From positions 37,530 to 101,529 of the forward strand of contig JASANG010001464.1 of assembly GCA_030248215.1 (NCBI GenBank): DNA of 64,000 nucleotides. Reading direction: 5' to 3'. The DNA is from Enoplolaimus lenunculus (Eukaryota; Nematoda; Enoplea; Enoplida; Thoracostomopsidae). Shown piece by piece: positions 11,031-23,500 of this stretch (the stretch's first letter is position 1; each line of letters begins with the position of its first letter). The translations under genes and the position numbers were made by a program. The notes beneath the pieces were generated by a model. That model ran no database searches and had not been told where the DNA came from. It was given only the letters and a program-made list of their open reading frames with translations.

Positions 11031-11263
11031 ACCTGGACTTCTTTTGAGGCGGACATTCGGCAAAATATGATTTTATATTACGCTGAGTACTCATAATTTT
11101 TTAATAGCGTTACAAATACCGGTAGTAACTAGTACAATTCAATAATGAACTGAACAAAGCACAATTATATAAATACCGTTTCAGGGCATACAGCATTCGA
11201 AAGTACCTTGCAGCAACAAGTTCAACCCGCCTGAGCCTTATGATGAACTGAAGCTGTGACTAA

Positions 11264-11766
11264 TGGGTCATCCACGTAATACTGTCTACGCTACTGTAAA
11301 AAATTGTCCACGCACCTGGTTTTAAGGGCGGGACAAAACGACAATGTCCTTAAGCTATAAGAACTTCACAGAAGGTGTAACATAGTGGGTTTTGAAAACA
11401 GGTCCTTCGAAGGGACTAAAGACAATGTAGACACTGTCTGGACACAGTCTCTGACAATACGAATTCCTTCGAACAGACCCTGTGTAATTGCAAAGCAAAG
11501 CTCCTTCCGACAAACTTTGTGTTATGAAATATGCTGAGTCCCTTCAGACAGACTCCGGACAAAACAGTTGTCCATTAAATAACGTATTGACAATTTAGCA
11601 TGGGTATGGACGGCAACGTGACCAAGCATAGGTCGTTTAGAGAGAGTGCGAGTTGTCAGCAGGGTCTACACAGGACATGAGTGACATTTGGACAAATTAG
11701 ACTTAGGGGCTCGTACGTGGGGACAATTTTTTACGGTAGCGTAGACAGTATAACGTGGATGACCCA
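11264..11766. mobile_element. PIF/Harbinger-like MITE
   Basis: A 503-bp element with inverted termini of about 48 bp: TGGGTCATCCACGT..ACTGTCTACGCTAC..GTAAAAAATTGTCC on the left and its near-perfect complement at 11720-11766. It is flanked by TAA on both sides (11261-11263 and 11767-11769), the 3-bp TWA target duplication typical of PIF/Harbinger. No transposase frame is present. Confidence 0.85.
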
Positions 11767-11949
11767 TAATGTACAAAATATGTATTAATCGCAGTTTCAA
11801 TTATATATTATCTATATTTTATATAATTGTGCTTCTTTCAACTTCTGGTTAAGTTGTCAGTATATACGTAATATTAGTTAAAATTATTGTTATTAGCGTT
11901 TACGAGAAATTTTTGTCATGTTAAGCGATGAGTAATCTTACGTTGAGTT

Positions 11950-12275
11950 GGAAACACGGTCTAGAATGAAAAAAAAATGGTCCAAAAAGTCGGTTTGCAA
12001 AATTTTAAGCCTGCCCCCTAGGACCCCCCAGATCATCTGGGCCCCCCCAGGAAAACTGCCCCCCCCCAGCAAAATTAGCTGCCCCCCAGGAAACTCATGG
12101 GGGGCCCAGGAAACGCACCCGGCGGAAATTTTCAAGCTGTGGAGAAGCCAGGGAACGCGGTTGGAACTGTGGTCGCAGTCGCGCTTTAAACTGTGGTCGT
12201 ATTTGCTGTTTGAACCGCGTTCGTGTCTAAACGCGATTGTGGTCATGTTTGCCTGCTATTCTAAAATATAAACCA
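11950..12275. repeat. Dispersed repeat, inverted partner of 10720-11030
   Basis: Carries GCTGTGGAGAAGCCAGGGAAC, the complement of the GGCTTCTCCACAGC block at 10857, with C-run blocks separated by CAGGAAA-type motifs. Long shadow frames exist on both strands because of the repeated composition; none resembles a protein. Confidence 0.6.
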
Positions 12276-12584
12276 CGTATTTGTAACCTAGTTTTGGACC
12301 CTATTATCAAGTGTGCATGGGCGTTGCAAGCTCTTTGGAAAGGGTTTACGTCCTATAAAAGTTTCGAATTGGTTTCTTGTGTTAACAAGTGAAAAAATGC
12401 GTAAAAGCCTGGATAAAATTGTTAAAGGGGAGTTAATCCAGAAAACTACATTAGCTATGCCTTAGCAAGTCTGACCATCTTGGGATATTGCCAAAAACGC
12501 ACCTTAAAATTGTAAAAGTTGGGAATGGAAAAAGTATCGTCCTTCACCGCAAACTTCTGGATTCGGCACTTTGGGATGTCAGGA

Positions 12585-12745
12585 TATGGTCGAAGGTGGG
12601 ATTTTGAGATATCGTCGAAAGTGGAATTTTTGAATTTTGGGACAAGGTCGAAGGTTTGATTTTGGGATTTCGGGATACGGTCGAAGGTGAGATTTTGGGT
12701 TTCGGTCGAAGTAGAAACTTGGGATTTTGGAATTTTGGAATATGG
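12585..12745. repeat. Degenerate tandem repeat, about 30-35 bp
   Basis: The motif GGTCGAAGGT(G/T)..ATTTTGGGAT recurs about five times with variable spacing. No gene recognised. Confidence 0.6.
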
Positions 12746-12789
12746 CCGAAGGGGTAATGCTCCTAAAGATTGTGTCGAAACTTAAGCCT

Positions 12790-13135
12790 AAAAACGTATG
12801 AATAAGCTTAAGACTTAACATGACATTTACCCAAGGGTCATTTAGGATCTAATCCATGTTTAAAGGAAAGCCTAATCCAATCCTAAAACCTCAGCCAAGA
12901 GCCTAAACCTAAACCCATGCCTAATCTTTAGCCCATGAGTCATTTAAAATTTAATCTTTGTTTAAACCATAGCCTATTCCTAAAGCTTCAGCCTATTAGC
13001 CTAAGGTTTAGTCTTAGGGTCATTTAAAATCTTATCTATGTTTAAACCAAAGCCGATTCCAATCTGTTTAAACCAAAGCCTGCTCCTAAAGCCGCCTAAA
13101 CATCGCATAAAGTCTAAGCCCAAGCTTAAGCCTAA
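12790..13135 (-). repeat. Degenerate telomere-like (TTAGGC) tract
   Basis: Dense GCCTAA/AAGCCTAAACC motifs on the plus strand, that is TTAGGC on the minus strand, interspersed with variants and a roughly 90-bp higher-order period (GGGTCATTTAAAATCT recurs). TTAGGC is the nematode telomere unit; these copies are too degenerate to be a recent telomere end. Confidence 0.7.
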
Positions 13136-13136
13136 T

Positions 13137-14155
13137 GTCGCTCACACGTTACCATACGTGGACGCCGCACATCCATAGTCCCCATATATACTGTTTTAAA
13201 AAGGTTAGATATATTGTTATCGCGTAATTGTATGCGGAAATTTTCTCTAAATAAATGTCCGCATAAAGTTTATGCATTGACGGACATTTTGTATACTGTT
13301 AGCCCATTTTGTTAATATTAAATATAGATTTGTGTGAACTGTCGGACTTTGTCGTTACAGTCTAAAAGGTGTCGCCGGAAAGCGCTAAATAAGACAATTA
13401 ATTTTCTGCGTTACTTTGTTGCTTTTTGCATGTTCGCCAAAATTTCCCGCCAAAATTTGAATTTCCCGTCAAAATTTCAATTTTCCCGCCAAACGTTGAG
13501 TTTCATGCCAAAATTTGAATTTTCCCACCTACAGTTGGATTTGCCACCAAAATATGAATTTTCCCGCCAAAATTTGAATTTTCCCGCCTAAATTTCAATT
13601 TGACGCCAAAATTTGAATTTTCCCGCCAAAATTTAAATTTTCTCGCCAAAATTTGAATTTTCCCGTTAAAATTTGAATTTTCCCGCCAAAATTTGAATTT
13701 TCCTCCAAAAATTTGAATTTTCCCGCCAAAACTTGAATTTCCAGCCAAAATTTGAATTTTCTCGCCAAAATTTGAATTTTCTTGCCTAAATTTGGATTTG
13801 CCGCCAAAATTTGAATTTTCCGACAGAATTTGAATTTCCCGTCAAAATTTGAATTTCCCGCCAAAATTTGAATTTTTCCGCCAAAATTTGATTTTTCCCG
13901 CTAAGGTATCGCTAATGTTTCTATCATATACAAATATTGTCCACTACACTGTTTTTCAAACTTTTCAATGTCCTAGGCAGTGTCACTGCAAAACAGTCTT
14001 GTCCGGATTGAGTTTTCGTGAAACTATGATGTCCGTGAATGGCGGTGATACTACTGGAAAATGAAGGGTTTCGATAAAACATAAGCTGGACAAGCTATTG
14101 AATTTCTTTTGGGAGAGAACATTTTGTGTGACAAGTGCACGTAACGTGTCAGTGA
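13137..14155. mobile_element. TIR element carrying a 20-bp minisatellite, copy 1
   Basis: The ends are inverted copies of an ATGTCACTCACACGTTACC-type sequence. A central array at 13435-13910 is built on CCCGCCAAAATTTGAATTTT (19-20 bp, over 20 units). The flanks, with GACGGACATTTTGTAT and GTGTCACTGCAAAACAGT, recur inverted at 39353-40236. No transposase. The unit is dispersed, structurally conserved and non-coding. Confidence 0.75.
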
Positions 14156-14350
14156 CATAAGCCTAAAGGTGTAGCCTAAATCAAAACCTAAGCCTATTAA
14201 ACTAAGGCACCTCTAACGTCTATAACTATACGCTTACGCCAGATCCTACGCGTAAACGCCTAATTCTCCTAAGCCTCTGACGGAGCCTTGTCTAATCCTA
14301 AACCTAATCTTGAACCAAAGGATTGCCTAATCGTAAATCTAAGCCTAAAC
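14156..14350 (-). repeat. Degenerate telomere-like (TTAGGC) tract
   Basis: Scattered AAGCCTAAA/CCTAAGCC motifs on the plus strand abut the right end of the TIR element at 13137-14155. Confidence 0.55.
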
Positions 14351-14619
14351 CTAATCCCAAAGAATTACTTGCAGTGGATTGTGTTGAAATCCCAAAATCT
14401 CATACCACAAACAAAACCTGTCAATTTTTAAACTGGGTCGGTGGAATTTTGCGGGACGGCAGCAAAATATACATGGGCCACAAAAATCGTCAAGAATTTG
14501 GTTCAGTATTCTGTTCGAGTCAGCTTTGAATACAGAATTTTCTTTCGTCAGCTCCAGCTACTTTAGTGGTGATTTTGCAAATTATTCCAAAAAAGTTTTT
14601 ACACAATAGTATTTCCGAT

Positions 14620-14705
14620 ATCTGGCGGATATCCGAATATATCTGGATGCATATTTCTTTTCGGATACATATCCGGATATTTTTCATATCCGGATGTCCG
14701 GTTCC
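14620..14705. repeat. TATCCGGATA palindrome cluster
   Basis: Five GGATATCCG / ATATCCGGAT motifs in about 80 bp, each near-palindromic. Likely the terminal part of a decayed DNA element. Confidence 0.5.
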
Positions 14706-15404
14706 CATACTTAGTTTATAATCAAAGTAAGCCGGTTATCCGTTTCCGGTAATTATTGACGTCCGTTTCAGTCAAAGAAATATCGAAAATTCTGTTGTTT
14801 TGCTCAAAATTAGTTAAAAATCACGTATAACTCTCACCTTTTCATTACTACTGCAATTATCGCTACAAAATTAAAATTACGAAATTCATCTTAAATCTTA
14901 AAGATTTCGGTGCATCCGCTATTTTTTCTTTAAAATTTTACAAAGCCCGGCGAATATTTGCATGCCTCAATTGTGTTGGCAGAATAAAACAGCTTTGAAA
15001 CTTACTTCGATATCTGTTTCCGTCATTTTGATCGCTAGCCGTTTCCGTTAATATTTTTGCTATATATACGTTGACACTGTGTTTATATTGTTTTAATTTG
15101 CTAGCGTTAACCTTTTAACACATGTAAGTAATAAGTATATACTTCAGAATGGTGTCAAAAAGACAAGATGTTTTTCGCTTGGAAGCGCTTTTGTTGCTGT
15201 GGAAATACCGATTTAACAAACGTTTCAAAACACTAACAGCAAAGTTTAATAATATTTGCCTATGCACAAACTGCAGTAGCAATTTTGCGATATAGCTTCG
15301 ATGAATTTTATGAATAAAATTTTACTAGAAACAACAAAATTTTAAACCCTGCAAAATAAAAGCTCTGGCAGTACCTGACCAGAAATAAAAACAGACAATA
15401 GCGT
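14706..15404. other. AT-rich non-coding stretch
   Basis: Nothing convincing. A few CCGTTTCCGTTA motifs recall the CCGG-rich MITE ends. Confidence 0.5.
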
Positions 15405-16530
15405 ATGGGACACTTAGGACAGATGGGACAATTGGGACAGCTGAGACAGATGGGACAGATGAGACAGATGGGACAGTTGGGAAGTTAATGGACAGATGGG
15501 GCAGTTGGACAGATGGGACAGATGGGGCAGTTGGACAGATGAGACAGTTGGGACAGATGGGACAGTTGGGAGGGATAGATGGGACAGTTGGGAGGGACAG
15601 ATGAGACAGTTGGGACAGATGGGACAGTTACGGCACTTGGGACAGATGGAACAAACGGGACGGTTGGGACAGATCGGACAGATGGGACAGTTTGGACAGA
15701 TGGGACAGTTTGGACAGATGGGACAGATTGGGCAGTTGGACAGATGGGACAGATGGGACTGTTGGGACAGAACAGATGAGACAGTTGGGACAGATGGGAC
15801 AGTTGGGAGGGATAGATGGGACAGTTGGGAGGGACAGATGAGACAGTTGGGACAGATGGGACAGTTACGGCACTTGGGACAGATGGAACAAACGGGACGG
15901 TTGGGACAGATCGGACAGATGGGACAGTTTGGACAGATGGGACAGTTTGGACAGATGGGACAGTTGAAACCGATGGACAGTTGGGACTGATGGGACAGTT
16001 GTGACAGATGGGACGCTGGACATATGGGACAGCTGGGACAGATGGGACAAACGCGACAGATGGGTAAATTGGGACAGATGGGACAAACGGGACAGATGGG
16101 TAAGTTGGGACAGATGGGTCAGTTGGGACAAACGGGACAGATGGGAAATTTGGGACAGATGGGACAGATGGGAAAGTTGGGACAGATGGGACAGTCGGGA
16201 CAGATTGTCCCAACTGTCCCAAGTGTCCCATCTGTCCCAACTTCCCATCTGTTCCAACTTCCCATCTGTCCTGTTTGTCCCATCTGTCCCGTTTGTCCCA
16301 TCTGTCCCAACTTCCCAACTGTCCCAACTTTCCCATCTGTCCCGTTTGTCCCATCTGTCCCAAGTGTCCCATCTGTCCCAACTTCCCAACTGTCCCAACT
16401 TTCCCATCTGTCCCGTTTGTCCAAACTGTCCCAACTGTCTCATCTGTCTCATCTGTCCCGTTTGTCTTAACTATCCCATCTGTCCCAAGTGTCCCATCTG
16501 TCCCATCTCTCCCAACTTTCCCATCTGTGG
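15405..16530. repeat. 9-bp satellite with polarity reversal (giant inverted repeat)
   Basis: From 15405 to about 16203 the plus strand is tandem variants of GGGACAGAT/GGGACAGTT. At 16204-16215 the strand reverses and runs to about 16530 as the complement, ATCTGTCCC/AACTGTCCC. Within the left arm a 237-bp block is duplicated (15579 onward repeats from 15816). Long open frames on both strands, rich in WDR, GQM or VPSVP repeats, are artefacts of a 9-bp unit lacking stops. Confidence 0.95.
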
Positions 16531-16704
16531 TATATTTCTACCCCGGGAAATTGGGACGGCCTTTATAGTATATAACATGGGCCCTGAAAAAACAGAATCA
16601 AAAAGCCGAATCCAACAGAGTTTGGCAATATGTTTTTTCATTTTTAAACAATAAAATTCAAGTAAATTGTTATATAAATCAATATTTTATTGCAGGCCAC
16701 AAAT

Positions 16705-16820
16705 CTCAAAAGGGGGGCTTAGCCCCAACCTTGCTTGCAAGTCGCTAAAACCCTTTAATGCCCCTCCTAACAATTTTTTAGCCCCCCCCCCCAGTATGGT
16801 GAGCTGGCTACGGGCCTGTG
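16705..16820. repeat. Dispersed repeat (GGCCCGTAGCCAGCTCAC family), copy 1
   Basis: Shares GGTGAGCTGGCTACGGGCCTG-like and CCTTGCTTG..AATGCCCCTCCT motifs with 39165-39312 and 43595-43745. Non-coding. Confidence 0.7.
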
Positions 16821-16849
16821 TATATACGTATTTTTTAATGTAGCACCTT

Positions 16850-16990
16850 GGCCTAAACATTAAGACTAAAACTTGACCTAAAGTCTGAGCCTAAGCCAAA
16901 TCGTTAAAGGTTAACGAATAAAGCTTAAGCCTAAGTCTAAAACCTAAGGTCTAATCCTAAGCCTAAAGAATAAGCCTAAGACGCTGTCCC
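16850..16990 (-). repeat. Degenerate telomere-like (TTAGGC) tract
   Basis: Multiple AAGCCTAAGTCT/CCTAAAGAATAAGCC motifs on the plus strand. Confidence 0.55.
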
Positions 16991-17151
16991 GAGCTAAAAC
17001 ATGGTTCGAAGCTGTCCATTCGTCGCAACAAAAATATAGCTGAGGAGTGTACCATTTGCATCGGGGCCTACTGCTGTCCCACGGATAAACGAGACACTCC
17101 ACAGACTAAGCATGGACCATTTTGCCGAAATATGAGACATATTTTGAATAT

Positions 17152-17597
17152 TTAACAGGTATGAAAACTGCGTAATCGAATTCGTTTCGCAGTTTCCTGC
17201 CGAATATTGTTAATCTCAGCGCACTCTGCATTAAATTGTTGCTCAAACTGTTGCTGTCGCTGTTGGTTGGTTTCTTGATTTCTCGTTCTCAGGATTTGTG
17301 CCTTTGCCAAGACTACGTCAAATAGGTTCCAGTATTCTTTGGCGAATAGTTGCCATTCAAAAAAACTTCGATGTGCCAATTGAGAAACGACTACACATGT
17401 AAGGGTTGTTGCTAAATGAGGCAAAAACAGCTTTAGGGCGTGGCATGTGTAAACTTCACCACAAATTGTGTCTGAATCGCGCAAATATTGATCATTCATT
17501 ATAACGTAAACGATCACTCCTATTAACCATCCGGACAATACGCCATAGCCGTTCAGACTCTTATTTGAAATGGGCAACGCCGTGTGAAGCAATCGCT
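17152..17597 (-). CDS. CHT-like transporter, last exon
   Basis: It begins after the acceptor TTTTCTTTAG in phase 1 and ends at a stop at 17152. It encodes NGYGVLSGWLIG (matching NTYGAVAGYVSG of CHT), two membrane segments with VVVSQLAHRSFFE, and YWNLFDVVLAKAQ (compare LDVFDAVVA), followed by a Gln-rich, probably coiled cytoplasmic tail. The phase fits the donor at 25033. Confidence 0.68.
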
Positions 17598-20500
17598 CTA
17601 AAGAAAATACTAAACATTACAAGTTTTAGTCGAGTATTTTACCTTTGAAATTTAATGGTCGAGTTTCAGAGTCATGACTTAAGCTTATACTCACAGTTTG
17701 CTATGATCAGTCTTTATAGTTTTTGTTCTTGCAGCTCCACTGTGGACAACAGGAAAAACAGAAGGCTTGGCTCCGGCAGGAAATTGATCACCAGTCGCGG
17801 CTCTGGTAGAATTTCTGATGGAGTTTTCGGCTGTTTTGGTAGTGTAAGTTTTTACTGTACTCATCACGTGCATTGGGCTGTGAGATTTATTACAATTTTT
17901 AGCAAAATATTATTGGAGTTTCGTAAAAAAATAAAATTGTTTACAAGGTAGGCTGAAATAGCTCACTGTAATTTCCACTGAGTTGATCAACATTAGTAAA
18001 CATTAACTCACTCTCACAGTTGAGTTGATTCTCACTCTGAGTTGAGTTGACTCTGGGTTAGTTGATTAATTAGCTCAGGATGAATTGAATCAACTCAAAA
18101 TTCTGAGTTCTGATAGTTGGGGGTGTGGTTTTTGCTGTGAAAACTTGTACGGGGTCAAATATTTCTGGCGGTACACAAATTTTGGGGTGTGTTTTTCGTT
18201 GTAAAATTCAGACAGGGGATCGATATTTCCTACAACAGGGGGTGGGTGATATTTGTTTCGTATCTTCAGAGGGCACCACTTGCTGTTCTGGTATGGATTT
18301 TGTTTTTCAACCCTCCCCTTTCTTGTGATTTGGACCCCGCCCCTTCCATTTATGACATTGTCTGTGACTTACACTACGTTGCTGAGGAATATGCGTCTGC
18401 AACTGGAGTACATAAACTGGTATGAAAGATGCATAAAAATAATTAGATATACTTTGAGTATAATCAAATTCGTAGTGAATTTTATTGTGTTGTTCAATAT
18501 CGACATGGTAAAAAACGAATAGTAGAATCAACGGTAACGGATGTGGCCCATGTAAAGATCAGGGACGGAGCGTTTTTTCGTGGGACTAAAATAGAATAAG
18601 CTTAAGCTTTAGACTATTTTTTGCTTCGCGGAGGCTTAGGCTTAGGCTTACGAATAAACTCATTCTAACCCTTATGCTTAGGCTTAGGCTTAGGCATAGG
18701 CTTAAGAACGATATTATAATACTGTTCCGCCCCTGTTCTTGACATTGGCCACGGATGTAATAAAGCTACCGGAAACCGACACCGATTTTTACTTGAAGCG
18801 AAAATTATACTTTTGCCTAAAGTTCGCAACTAAACACATGACATGTGGCTACCAGGGTGTAAAAGTAAGGTACGAATAGACTAGTAAAGTGGGGCGAATG
18901 TTGATTCCTTTCTGTAGCTGATATTTTTTGTTGTGAAGCCATGCTTCAAGTCCTACTATTCATGTGCTGTTTCACGGTATGAAGATAGCTAATATACAGA
19001 CGACGAATCCTGTTATGTAAATAAATTACAGCACAAAAACATTTGCATCAGAATACAATATATGTTGCACATGAACAGCGGGCATGAAGCCATTTATCGT
19101 GGGTGTTATGGCATCAGAACTCTAGTATATATTAGCCTACTCTTGTCCTTTACGGGGCACTGTTGAGTGCATGTTACTTTTCTGGAATAAAACTTGCTCG
19201 GTATTCCTCCGCTCAGGTTCAACTGTGTTTTGTTTTGTTTATTTCTTGTGGTTGCTTTCGTACGCTTAAGAAACGCAACATATTTTGACGATCAGGTTTT
19301 CCGGACTTCAACTGTTTTTTTGTTCATTTTACTGAGGTTCATTACCCTGTTATGTTTCCGTGGTTTTTGGCTTTGCGACTGCAGAACTGGTTTCAACGCA
19401 TGTCAATCGGATCAATTCCGTTGAGCTAAGTGGCGCAGAAGTCAATTCGCCTTGCTTCCACAATCGCTCCCTCGTTTAACTGGTGTCAACTCAAAGCACA
19501 GTCGACTACGAAGTCCGTGCGGGTCGAATTCGTTTTTTTGTCGATCGGTGTCAATTGCAGTGTCTCAATTCATTACGAACCGTTCCAGTCTTTTCGGGTT
19601 GTTCAATTCTTTCGTGCAAGTGTTGCCGACAATCGAGCCAGTCAACCCAAGAATCGAGTGTCGAACCAGTCAATCTTTCGGCGAGTGTCAAATCCAGTCA
19701 ACCCTTCTGCCGTTTCCCAAACCAGGTCAATCGTTAACACAAGTCAAATCAATTCGAGGCAACGATGGCAGAGATGGCTGAGCTGATCAAAATGTTACAG
19801 CAGCAACATCAACAACAAATGCAGGCTATTCAAAAGCAAAACGAGGTTCTCATGTCGGCGTTGGTCATATCGAGCACACCGGTAAAGGTCAACCACACGA
19901 TTCCCTCGTTCAATGCCTTCGATGCGTCAAGCGAATTGTGGCACGATTATTGGGCTCGTTTTGTCACATTCCTCGGTGCACATTCAATTCCCGAGGACAA
20001 ACAGGCCCAAGTGTTTTTGACGAATCAAATGCCCGTCACGTACAAGTTGCTGTCGAATATGGCATCCCAGGAGTCGCCGCCAAAGGATGTCAGTGAGCTC
20101 ACAATCAAGCAGCTTGAAGATTACATGAAAAGCCAGTACGATCCGAAGCTTTATACGGTTCGCGAGCGATTCAAGTTTTGGTCGGCGATGTCGCGGAAGC
20201 CGGGTGAAACGGTGCAAGAGCTAGCCGCGCGTATTCGAGCTGATGCTGTCACGTGCGATTTTCCCTCAATAGCAGATCCACTTGACGAGGCCCTGCGAAC
20301 GCGTTTCATTTGTTCAGTCAACAACGAAGCTGTGCTCAAAGCTTTGTTCAAGATCAAAGATGACGAATTGACGTTTTCAAGGGCAATCAGTGTCGCTATG
20401 GAAACTGAAGACGCTGCGAAGGTGGCGAAAGAGACCGTATATGGCAATCCAAGGCCTGTCAATGCAGTGTCCTCGAAGTCAAAACAAATCAAACCTCAAC

Positions 20501-23500
20501 AGAAACCGCAGAACCCGAAGTTCAACGCAAAACCGAAACGGACGTTTCAATTTCCGAAGGGTACATGTGGTCGTTGTGGCAAATCCGGTCACACGGGCAA
20601 AGACTGTCGACACAAGGACACCGAATGTCTTCATTGCCACAAGAAGGGTCATTTGCAATCGGTTTGTTTGTCGAAGCAGACGGAATCGCGTTCAACGAAA
20701 ACCATCAACAAGGTCCTGCCAACCAAAGTTCTGTCGATCAATTCTGTTCCCAAATTTTGTCAACAAATTCATCTGAATGGTGTTCCAGTGACTTTCGAGG
20801 TCGACACCGGATCATCCGACAACTTCTGCTCCGAAGCTGTTTGGTCTTCTCTGGGCAAGCCAGTTCTCGTTTCAGTCGACGGTCGTTACGAAAGTGCCAC
20901 TGGGGACCCCCTTCCAATCCGAGGATCATTTACGGCCAACGCAGCCCTGGACGAACAGTTGGAAAAGCAGATCGAGATCAATGTTGTTCAAATTCCAAAC
21001 CTCAATCTGCTGGGTCGTAATGCTATTTTCGATCTATCAATTGACGTTAATTCGCTTGTTCGACGACAAAACACTAATTCATCTGTGATTCACTCAATCT
21101 TGACCAGTCCTAAAGTGGATGTAGCTCTTCAACGATCATGCAAAGATCTGTGTAAAGAGTTCCCTGACGTTTTTAAACAGGAACTTGGATGTCTGAAGGA
21201 CTTCGAATTAGATGTTCAGTTTCTTCCCGATTCTAAACCGGTCTTTTGTAAACCGCGTCCTGTTCCTTTCGCAATACAAGCTGATCTAACACAAGCATAC
21301 GAAAGCGGAATTCAGCGCGGTGTCTGGAAACCTGTACAATTCAACAACTATGGAACACCGGTCGTGCCCATTCGCAAGCAGCTTCTTCCAGGCCAATCCA
21401 AAGCTAAGTGATTACTCTGTCACTGTCAACCCACAACTTGAACCCCATCGACAGCCAATACCCCTTCCCGATGATCTTATGCGAAAACTAGGTGGCGGTT
21501 ATGGTTTCACTAAGGTGGATCTAGCCGATGCATATAATCAAGTTCCTCTAGCTCCGGAAAGTCAACGGCGTCTCGCACTCAGCACTCATCGAGGCGTTCT
21601 TTTGCAAATGCGCCTTCCATTTGGAATCAAATCCGCTCCAGGGTACTTTCAACAGATAATGGAGCAAGTGACGTGCGATCTCAAAGGTGTCGCCGTTTAT
21701 CTTGACGACATATTAGTCAGCGGTTCAGATGCCGCTGATCACTTGCGCAACCTTCGAGAATTGCTCCAGCGCCTCAACGACAAGGGTTTAAGATGTCGAC
21801 TGGAGAAATGTTCTTTTGCCCAAGCTAAGGTGGAATATCTTGGTCACACGTTGTCGAGCGAAGGTATTGCCAAGGGACCGAAGGTGGAGGGTGTTCGACA
21901 CATGCCACCACCACACGATGTTCCGAGCCTTCAATCATTCCTCGGATCCATACAATTTTATGGAAAATTTCTGCCAAACCTGTCAACCATCGTTGCCCCG
22001 CTCAACAGGCTAACTCGGAAGCAGGTTCAGTGGCAATGGGGTGCCTCCGAACAAGCTGCTTTCCAACAGCTTAAAGACATGTTATGTGCAGATACTGTGT
22101 TGGCCCACTACAATCCCGAAACGCCCGTTGGGATCTCCTGTGATGCGTCCGAAGTTGGAGTGGGTGCTGTTTTGTTTCATCGCTATGGCGACGGAACTGA
22201 ACGCCCTATCGCTTACGCGTCCAAAACACTTACGGACACTCAACGGAAATACAGCCAGATTCAACGCGAAGCATTGTCAATCGTGTTCGGCTTCGAAAAT
22301 TTCATCAGTTTTTATACGGAAACTCATTCATTTTGATCACAGATCATAAACCACTGCTTGCATTGTTCAATCCCGCAAAATCAACTCCAGCTCTGGCGGC
22401 TAATCGCCTCGCTCGCTGGTCGCTACTTCTCAGTCAGTACGATTACCAAATCGAGTACTGGAAGACGTCAGACCACGGAAACGCTGACGCACTAAGCCGC
22501 CTTCCGTCCGGTCCTGACGTTCGCTTTGATGGCGAGGAAGGTGAAGCGGACGTCGACACCGTCTGTGAAATTCGAACTCTCAGTCTTCAAGTGCGGCCGA
22601 CTGATGCTTCATCGATGGCAAAAGAATCACGTAAGGATCCCGTGATTTCGTTGCTTATATGCTATGTTCGGGAAGGATGGCCGAAGTCAAACACTTCACC
22701 ATCCGCATCCGCAGAAACCATCAACGATTATCGAAAACTGGCCGACTCACTATCCGTGGTTAATGGATGTTTACTTTATGGATGTCGTTTGGTCGTTCCC
22801 GCTGCACTGAGAAAGTCGGTGCTCAACATACTTCACACGGGTCACTTCGGCATTCAACGCATGAAACAGTTAGCTCGCACATCTATATATTGGCCACGAA
22901 TAGACAACGATATTGCTGATGTTTGCCGAGCTTGTGATAATTGTGCGGCGCACCAAAACGCTCCTTCCCGTCCTTCCATTCATCCATGGATGATGCCAGA
23001 GAAACCTTGGAGTCGAATACATGTTGATCACGCAATTAATATTATGGGAACGAATTGGCTTATAGTGGTGGATGCCTTTTCCAAATATCCTTGCATTCAC
23101 CTAACTGCTTCAATCTCGGCAACAGCTACAAAAAGGCTGCTTGACGAAAAATTCGCTCATTTTGGCTATCCACATTCAATTGTGACGGACAACGCGACTG
23201 CTTTTCACTCCGCAGAGTTCCAGCTCTGGTGTAAAGAACGAGGCATCACACATCTTACTGGTGCGCCATATTATCCGGCAACAAACGGTGCAGCTGAGCG
23301 AATGGTTGAAACTTTCAAACAGTCTATGCGAAAGTCAACGTTGCCTGTTCCAGAGGCTTTGCATGAGTTCCTTATCCAGTATCGACGGACTCCTCTTGAA
23401 GCTGGTTTTTCTCCTAGCGAATTATTAAATGGACGACAGATCCGCAGTAAGGTTGACATTTTACTTCCGTCTCCTCCGCACATCGCTCAAGCACGTCAGT

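Noticed and set aside
10720-12275. About 100-residue Pro/Gly-rich frames on both strands
   Set aside because: They fall in inverted C/G-run repeats and match nothing.
13334-13864. Repetitive frames rich in KFEFS/NSNFGGKIQI
   Set aside because: Generated by the 20-bp CCAAAATTTGAATTTT minisatellite in both orientations.
15485-16654. Long frames of up to 298 residues with WDR/GQM/VPSVP repeats
   Set aside because: They arise on both strands and several frames from a 9-bp satellite without stops; no start context, splice signals or protein features.
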